A DNA stretch of 64,000 nt. It comes from Candidatus Paraprochloron terpiosi LD05 (lineage in GTDB: Bacteria > Cyanobacteriota > Cyanobacteriia > Cyanobacteriales > Prochloraceae). The position numbers and the translations under genes were made by a program. The notes under the pieces are model-generated. The model was given only the letters and a program-made list of their open reading frames with translations. It made no database searches and was not told the DNA's origin. Positions 58,689 through 64,000 of the stretch are shown here, in pieces; positions within the stretch are counted from its first letter, which is position 1, and each line of letters starts with the position of its first letter. The stretch spans positions 1,845,422 through 1,909,421 of the forward strand of contig CP073341.1 in the NCBI GenBank assembly GCA_018141785.1, read 5' to 3'.

Positions 58689-59030
58689 GGTTCTTTAACA
58701 GTGGTAGATTCCTTAACAAAACCTAACGTTCGTTCCAAAATATTCCCAATTTAAGCCAAAAGCAGTGTATTTTTGACCGCACTTATTAGTAACCGCAGAT
58801 AAACGCCGATGAACAAGGACAAGATTAGTTTTGAGGAGGCGATCTGGGGGCGGGGCACCTTAGTGCCCCGCCCGCCAGATCTGTTACCACAGATCGCCTT
58901 GACTCAAAGATGATAACCTAGAACCCGGGGAAATAGGGAGGGGTATCCGAGATTTAGTGCCCCACCTAGATCGCCATCTCTCTCTTCTCTCCCTCTGCGT
59001 ACTCTGCGTACTCTGCGGTTCATCAAATAT
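58689..59030. other. Intergenic region with long hairpin
   Basis: No credible gene. Contains a strong stem: GATCTGG + GGGCGGGGCAC / GTGCCCCGCCC + CCAGATC (58841-58881, loop CTTA, one bulge), and an outer AGGCGATCTG/CAGATCGCCT (58837-58899). Ends in CGCAGAGT-type repeats (58990-59030). Confidence 0.7.
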
Positions 59031-59262
59031 GTATCCGCAAAAGGCGATTCACTCAGTTTGGCTCGAAAAAATTCTCGAATTAGGGAATGCAGTTGATAGT
59101 TTTTCTCTTTCGTCAGTCGCAAAAGATGAAGATTCACCAAGCGATCGCGTATCCCTTCCAAGTCTTCTTGTTCTTCCTCCTCATCTTCAGTTTGGATAGC
59201 ACAAGACTCTACCAGTGACCAACAAAGTATTTCGATGCGCCACTGTAGAGGAGATTCCTAGG
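59030..59262 (-). pseudogene. NB-ARC protein relic (end of ATPase region)
   Basis: WRIEILCWSLVESC and the RDRLVNLHLLRLTKEKNYQLHSLIREFFRAKL block (two parts) are the winged-helix end of NB-ARC/STAND ATPases of cyanobacterial conflict proteins. The P-loop half and the usual downstream repeats are absent; the frame runs out into repeat DNA. Confidence 0.65.
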
Positions 59263-59317
59263 AATGTCAGTAGGCGGAGGTACGGATAAAAGTCCTAAAC
59301 GCTGGTATCTTACCTCC

Positions 59318-59877
59318 TTAGTTGACCGGTGGTTCAAAAAAAAACAATTCCTTCCGACGATCAGCAATTGTTTTTTTCAAGTCTACTATATCCTTGTCCA
59401 GCTTTCTCTTATCGAGAGGATAACTCTCACAACGGCGTCGCTCCTCTAGCTCTTTTAGTAACTCATAATCTTGAGCCAGTTGTTCTTGTAAGTGTTGGAT
59501 TTGTTGGGTATTCTGAAAATTGACCACAGATTCACTACAGGTGTATCATCCCCAGATAAACCCTCTAACTTAATAGCTACAATTCCTTCGTCAAAAGCCC
59601 TCTGAAACCTTTCCCCTTCCTCTATATTATCATAGCCAAGAACATCATAAAAAGCCTCCGCAAAGGTGATCGCTGTATTATCCTTAACCGCTCGATTCAT
59701 ACCGATACTATAGTTAATATCACTGGTTCCATGTCCGCAGAAATGAACAATTTGGGGTTATTCTTCTGTTCCAACTACAATTGTAAAGCGATCGCGCTGA
59801 ATTGAACGTCGAATAGCCGTCAAAATCAGAATCTTAGCGGAGTTGGGTGTACTCGCGCTCAATGGGGTGTTTACCAT
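59318..59877 (-). pseudogene. CHAT-domain conflict protein relic
   Basis: From ATG 59877: MVNTPLSASTPNSAKILILT, AIRRSIQRDRFTIVVGTE, a stop, PQIVHFCGHGTSD (catalytic His), then GMNRAVKDNTAITFAEAFYD and FQRAFDEGIVAIKLEGLSGD, a short insertion with frame change, and a coiled end (QEQLAQDYELLKELEERRR). The catalytic-Cys segment is deleted. This order matches small cyanobacterial CHAT effectors used in conflict systems. Confidence 0.7.
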
Positions 59878-60048
59878 GCAATACCCTCCACCTACGATAC
59901 CACTAAGATACAATTATAGCAAAAACAGGGAAAATATAGCAGAGTCTTTACAACACCTGCAAATGAAGCAAACATGCAACCCTTCCCCGCTGGCGAAAAA
60001 TAGGGAATAGGGAAAATTCAGAGAATGGCAGTTCAAAAGGAGACTAGA

Positions 60049-60303
60049 ATGGATGCAATGACAACGAAACAAGCAAGAGAGAATTTAGATGACTTGATTG
60101 AAAGAGTCATTACAAATATGCAACCTACGATTCTTTGCCTTGATTTGGGTAGCAGAGCTGTTTTAATGTCTTTGGACGAATTTACAGCATGGCAAGAAAC
60201 ACTCTATCTATTGTCAAATCCTGCTAATGCAGCTCATCTTTTTGGTTCAATTCAATCAGCGCAAGCAGGTAAAGTTGTTGAAAGAGAGTTAATTGAAGAA
60301 TGA
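60049..60303 (+). CDS. Phd/YefM-type antitoxin
   Basis: 84 residues from ATG 60049 (or 60058): MTTKQARENLDDLIERVITN, AVLMSLDEFTAWQETLYLLS. Typical DNA-binding antitoxin. No YoeB/Doc toxin follows in frame; the downstream gene is a convergent DUF29, so it is an orphan. Confidence 0.82.
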   Translation: MDAMTTKQARENLDDLIERVITNMQPTILCLDLGSRAVLMSLDEFTAWQETLYLLSNPANAAHLFGSIQSAQAGKVVERELIEE

Positions 60304-60318
60304 AACTCACATTTCTCC

Positions 60319-60783
60319 TCATTCCGGTAAATAATCAGGATTCAAAACTGCTTCTTCAGAAAAAAAAACTTCAGTAGGGAAAGCATCCAATGCTAATCCT
60401 GTCTCCTCTGCTGCTAACTCCCGTGCAGCTTGATAGCATGAATGGAATACCTCATTGAAGTAGTTTCTTAAACTAGGACTATCTCCAAAAGCTTCTTCCA
60501 GTCTTTGTCGATGTTCTCGGATAGTGCTCCGCCAACTATTAGAGCGCTTTTCAGGTTGATATCTATACTTGAGCAAGTGCATCAGCAGAATTTTCAAATT
60601 GCTATAAACTGCTCGCTTTTCGCTCCTTCCCATACTCTCCAATTCTTCGATTAAGTTTTTCAGATCAATCCCTTCAAAAGCCCCATCCCCAGAAGCAGCA
60701 CAATGGCGCAACTGCTGAAGAATCTGTTCTAACCAAAGATTGTAATCATGTTCATAAAGACTCTTGGCAATTTTAGTACTCAT
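60319..60783 (-). CDS. DUF29 family protein
   Basis: 154 residues from ATG 60783 (MSTKIAKSLYEHDYNLW). Full DUF29: LIEELESMGRSEKRAVYSNL, HLLKYRYQPEKRSNSWRSTI, and the C-terminal YQAARELAAEETGLALDAFP with NPDYLPE. Very common in cyanobacteria; function unknown. Confidence 0.85.
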   Translation of the reverse strand: MSTKIAKSLYEHDYNLWLEQILQQLRHCAASGDGAFEGIDLKNLIEELESMGRSEKRAVYSNLKILLMHLLKYRYQPEKRSNSWRSTIREHRQRLEEAFGDSPSLRNYFNEVFHSCYQAARELAAEETGLALDAFPTEVFFSEEAVLNPDYLPE

Positions 60784-60958
60784 CCTCTTCCTCATTTGAC
60801 ACTTTCGCTCTTTCAATGACATTTTAGCAAATCTTGACAGATTGACAACCATTTGCTACCGTATCAGACATCTTACCAATGTCCACTCTGCCAATAAATG
60901 AAGTTCAAAATAACTTGAACTTGAAGCCATGAACCAGTTTTAATTACGGGGGAGCGCA

Positions 60959-61190
60959 GCAATGCTATTCTCCTCGCTTCAGAAGATTGGTCGGCGATCC
61001 AGGAAACTCTCTACTTATTGTCAATTCCAGGAATGAGAGAATCAATCAAGTCTGGCCTTAAAACACCAATCGAAGAGTGCAGTGAGGTGTTAGATTGGTG
61101 ACTTGGAGACTAGTCTATACCAAGCAAAATCAAAAAGATGCCAAACAGCTATCTGCAAGTAACTTAAAGAATAAGGCACAAACACATTGT
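60959..61190 (+). pseudogene. YefM/YoeB-type toxin-antitoxin relic
   Basis: The 3' half of an antitoxin (ILLASEDWSAIQETLYLLSI) ends at TGA 61099-61101. It overlaps a GTG (61098) that begins a YoeB/Txe-like toxin TWRLVYTKQNQKDAKQLSAS, which dies after about 30 codons. Both genes are fragments. Confidence 0.7.
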
Positions 61191-61500
61191 ATCCTCCTTC
61201 TTCGCTCGGTTCAAGCACAACCTGTAGATTCATAGATATAAGCAGTTTCACTGCTCTTACATTGTATCAAACTGGGCTTCGTTGTGCTATCCTTGCTTGA
61301 GTTGGACCGGACGGCTTCGGCTTCCCCATAAGTCGCACCGCTTTTTACCCCCTTGGGGGGAAACCAACCTACGCTCCGGGGAATTTAGCCCCGTTCAATC
61401 CAAGCCATCTTAGGGGCTGAAAAACAGATAACCTGGTTTCCAGGTAATGAACCTAGACAACTGAATCGATAATGTTGGTGCGAGCTGGTCAGAAATCAGT
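61191..61500. other. Non-coding stretch with hairpins
   Basis: No gene seen. Holds several short inverted repeats (for example around GGCTTCGGCTTCC and CCCCTTGGGGGG at 61310-61370), possibly the end of a lost transposable element. A degraded DUF433-like tail follows. Confidence 0.4.
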
Positions 61501-61608
61501 TCGGTCATCGGATACTATCTTCGCCATAAGGCTGAGGTAGATAATTACCTGAAAATTCGGCAACAGCGTGCTGCTTCCGAACGCCTACGAGAATTAACGC
61601 CGTTTTAA
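61501..61608 (+). pseudogene. DUF433-like C-terminal fragment
   Basis: 35 codons: YYLRHKAEVDNYLKIRQQRA resembles the end of small DUF433-type antitoxin-like proteins. No start codon or N-terminal half. Confidence 0.45.
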
Positions 61609-61853
61609 TCCTATCGGAATACGAGATAGCTTTGCCAGAAGGCTATTTCAGCAAGGGTTAAGTTGAAATGCTGCGTTTTGTATCGGGCCCTCTTGAGAGA
61701 TTGAGGACAATTCGTTACCATAGGCTTAATGGTGTCACCCCAGCACCAGCAGGGAGGGCGCCACCCGCCCTCACGATTATTCAGAAGTCAGCGGTTCTCA
61801 GCAAAAATCCGTATGCAATAAAATATCAACTTACTTTTCAACAAGGTAAAGTC

Positions 61854-63071
61854 ATGAGTAACTTGTTAGGAAAACTCAGAAACTTTGGGGCTAATGTAAT
61901 AAAAGATGCCATTGAATTTCTCGGTTAAAATATTACATTGCCATTAATTTTTTCCCAAACAGATGTTGTCATCTTAAAGCTCAAAGACCTTGAAATATCA
62001 ACCTCAGATGGAATTGGCATCGGTCAGCAAATGACTTTGAAGATTAGAGGGGTTGGTTTTGATATGTTTAATGCTGTGGCTGAACAACATCCTCCCTATA
62101 CCCATGGCAATCCATTAACACCTGGAACTCTTCCATATTTTCCAGTTCTTTTTAGCAAAAAATTGCCAGACACTGATGCAATTATAGAATATGGTCAACG
62201 AGATATTGAACTGTTTATCTTGTCTGTAGAGCCAATTTCAACCACTGGGGCAACTTTTGGCTCACCTCCTGATTCGTATAAGGTTATTCTCAGGGTTGAA
62301 ATTTATGAGGAAGATCCTACTTATGACGATCAGTCCACATTTACCTATACTTACTATATCCCTTATAGATCAGAAGTTATCTATCAAGATCTCTTTGAAG
62401 TTACTCATTTTACCTCCTTCAATGAGGGTCCTATTCGCCAAACTGTTAACGTCCAATTCACCTTTAAGTTTGAATATGTTCTCATTAAGCAATTTAATGA
62501 AGTCGAGCTTATTATTTATACGTATAGAAACCATATCAAGCAAGCAGCAAGTCGGTTTCCAAGCATTCCTGCAAGCTTAGTGGCTGCCATAATTTATGAT
62601 GAGATTTATCATAGAGACTATTTTGATGATGCTCAAGATTATGAATCTCCCCTACAGATTAATCAAAATGTTTTGATAGAGAAATTTGTAGAAGTTATAT
62701 ATGAGATAAAATATGAGGGTAATGATGATGAGAGAACCACTCTAGGAATTGGTCAAATAAGCGTTGAAGGATTAAAGAAGCTCCGAAGACTTAGATTCCC
62801 AGGATATTCCGGGCTGGGATCAGGACTATTTTGCTGCATCGGTTAAGTATCTTTTAGACCCAACTACAGCACCTGTAGCAGTTGCGGCGAATTTGCAATA
62901 TTTGATTGACATAATTAGCAGTGATAGTGGGGTAAACGTTGCAAACAATCTTGAAATTACTATAACGCAGGTTATTATGTTGGAAGTGGAACAATTGATG
63001 AGAATCTTAGCAACGGAATTGAGAAAATAGAGAGAATGCCAAGGATGGAAGATATTTTGAATTTGAACTAA
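61854..63071 (+). pseudogene. Lysozyme-like protein with one stop and two frameshifts
   Basis: ATG 61854 starts MSNLLGKLRNFGANVIKDAI, TAA 61926-61928, then in the same frame a 300-codon ORF (61938-62846) with a beta-rich N-terminal region and a lysozyme/transglycosylase-like helical part: PASLVAAIIYDEIYH (Glu candidate) and TLGIGQISVEGLKKL. Near 62812 the frame shifts by one G to WDQDYFAASVKYLLD, and near 62958 again to NYYNAGYYVGSGTIDENLSN, ending at TAA 63071. The SLT-like signature is spread over all three frames. Followed by a small membrane protein. Confidence 0.65.
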
Positions 63072-63117
63072 TCATTCTGAAATTATAATTTATCAATAGT
63101 AAATTAGGCAATAATGA

Positions 63118-63660
63118 ATGATTTGCATCTTAATATTTACTGGTATCTCTATTTCATGTTTTTGGCTCATCCAGAACTTGCCAAAATGTAAATTTGTTTT
63201 GGTTCCCATTATTATACTATCTTTCCTGGTGTCAACTTTCTTACACAATCTGCTTCACGATTCTGAACTCTCACAACTTCAGAGCAATCTCAGCCAAACT
63301 CCCCATCCTATCGATTCAAAACTGGTTGGTTCCATGGCAGAGATAGGTAATTTTATAGGATCCTATGACAATTGTGATTACCTCGTAGGACAAATTCGCT
63401 CGACATTGCTTTCAGAGCAAGATATTTTATTATTCTACTCTTCTAAGAAGACTCTCAAGGATTTACCAATTGGTATTGGTTTTATTAGAGAAAATGTAAT
63501 TGAAGATGGACATGGTTTTGAATTTCCATCTACTTCTTGGCGCCGATTATCTGAATGGGGAGTAGATATGCTAGCTGGCTCAGAGGAGCTTTTTTATGCT
63601 GTGTACGTACTAAAATTAGACGATACATTTTGGCCTTGGGACATACGTTGCTACTACTAG
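63118..63660 (+). CDS. Membrane protein of unknown function
   Basis: 180 residues: two N-terminal transmembrane helices (about 2-20 and 25-45) and a soluble C-terminal domain with SYDNCDYLVGQIRSTLLSEQ. No family recognised. 46 nt downstream of the lysozyme-like relic on the same strand; an immunity or lysis-accessory role is possible but unproven. Confidence 0.55.
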   Translation: MICILIFTGISISCFWLIQNLPKCKFVLVPIIILSFLVSTFLHNLLHDSELSQLQSNLSQTPHPIDSKLVGSMAEIGNFIGSYDNCDYLVGQIRSTLLSEQDILLFYSSKKTLKDLPIGIGFIRENVIEDGHGFEFPSTSWRRLSEWGVDMLAGSEELFYAVYVLKLDDTFWPWDIRCYY

Positions 63661-63678
63661 GGCGCAAGCCTTGCGCCC
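63660..63678. repeat. Palindromic repeat, inverted copy
   Basis: GGGCGCAAGCCTTGCGCCC, reverse complement of 21160-21178. It lies between convergent genes and may terminate both. Confidence 0.75.
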
Positions 63679-63722
63679 CTACAAAGGAATAATGCTCTAA
63701 CCTACCTAGCCCTACTATACTT

Positions 63723-64000
63723 CTAAATTTTACCTAAAGCCATAACTGCATTTTGGCCGCCAAACCCAAAACACCAAGAAAGCACGGTACTAATATTACG
63801 TTGAAAAACTTTATTTAGTAAATTTAACTTAAACTTAGGTTTATGTAACCCAACACAAGGAGGTAAGACCTGGTGCTGTAAAGCCAACAAGGAAAAAACA
63901 GCTCCCATGGCTCCACTGGCTCCTAAAGTATGTCCCGTAGCTCCTTTAGTGGAACTCACAGGGACACCAAAGGGAAAAAGCTCCTCGATAATGTATGCCT
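63723..64000 (-). CDS. Beta-ketoacyl-ACP synthase, C-terminal part (cut by window edge)
   Basis: About 92 C-terminal residues of a FabF/KAS II type condensing enzyme: SSTKGATGHTLGASGAMGAV contains a catalytic His in GHTLGASG, and CFGFGGQNAVMALG is the family ending. The rest lies beyond the right edge. It could be fabF or a polyketide/fatty-acid paralogue. Confidence 0.85.
   Translation of the reverse strand, partial: AYIIEELFPFGVPVSSTKGATGHTLGASGAMGAVFSLLALQHQVLPPCVGLHKPKFKLNLLNKVFQRNISTVLSWCFGFGGQNAVMALGKI

Overview
This window is a piece of a cyanobacterial chromosome. The evidence is petB-petD (cytochrome b6f), a high-light-inducible protein, hemB, a ycf35-type operon, ctpA divergent from petB, several families largely confined to cyanobacteria (DUF3318, DUF3181, CGLD27/DUF1230, DUF29, DUF2997), and many HIP1-type GCGATCGC octamers. 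Moderate base composition, repeat-filled intergenic DNA, many toxin-antitoxin genes and many decayed genes fit a large-genome, probably filamentous cyanobacterium rather than a streamlined picocyanobacterium. Genus cannot be told from this sequence.

Layout. 0-14.4 kb is mostly housekeeping: an anti-sigma factor fragment, small cyanobacterial proteins, moaC, tRNA-Arg, an MFS transporter overlapping a glycosyltransferase, an NlpC/P60 peptidase divergent from a serine hydrolase, two beta-barrel paralogues (one broken), a CIRCE-controlled groEL without groES, fabG, a thioredoxin and a histidine-kinase-like protein. 14.4-22.2 kb is a decaying minus-strand cluster (EamA transporter, glmS, HAD phosphatase, VOC protein, SDR, zinc-dependent dehydrogenase, secreted HAD). 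Most genes there carry a stop, deletion or frameshift. It is followed by a large secreted arylsulfatase.

25-36.4 kb returns to intact genes: ferredoxin-ycf35-DUF2997, a saccharopine-dehydrogenase-like oxidoreductase, tRNA-Ser, a glycosyltransferase, an Hlip of 49 residues, an FkbM methyltransferase, mutS2, an Rpn/DUF4351-type nuclease and rsfS-CGLD27-asparaginase. At 37.3-39.1 kb two near-identical initiator tRNA genes, each with its own promoter, bracket a small island with a predicted nuclease and a vapBC pair. 39-51 kb holds a uracil-DNA glycosylase, an Ap4A phosphorylase-like protein, hemB-yidD, a polysaccharide deacetylase, DUF547, petB-petD, ctpA-DUF1499, a broken DUF4058/DUF29 pair, hicAB and lpxD.

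51.2-54.3 kb is the most striking intact block: five TerD-family genes in a row, four of them formed by tandem duplication of a two-gene unit. From 54.3 kb to the end lies an accessory region and gene graveyard: a methyltransferase relic, two intact and one partial Uma2 nuclease genes, fragments of CHAT/caspase-like and NB-ARC proteins, a VapC::CHAT chimera, a miniature inverted-repeat element with a target duplication, orphan and broken toxin-antitoxin genes, and a lysozyme-like gene with one in-frame stop and two frameshifts next to a small membrane protein. The window ends inside a beta-ketoacyl-ACP synthase gene.

I did not find a complete, clearly new multi-gene system. The best candidates for follow-up are the TerD array, the tRNA-fMet-bracketed island, the lysozyme/membrane-protein pair and the conflict-gene graveyard. 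Domain names were assigned by reading the translations, without database searches.
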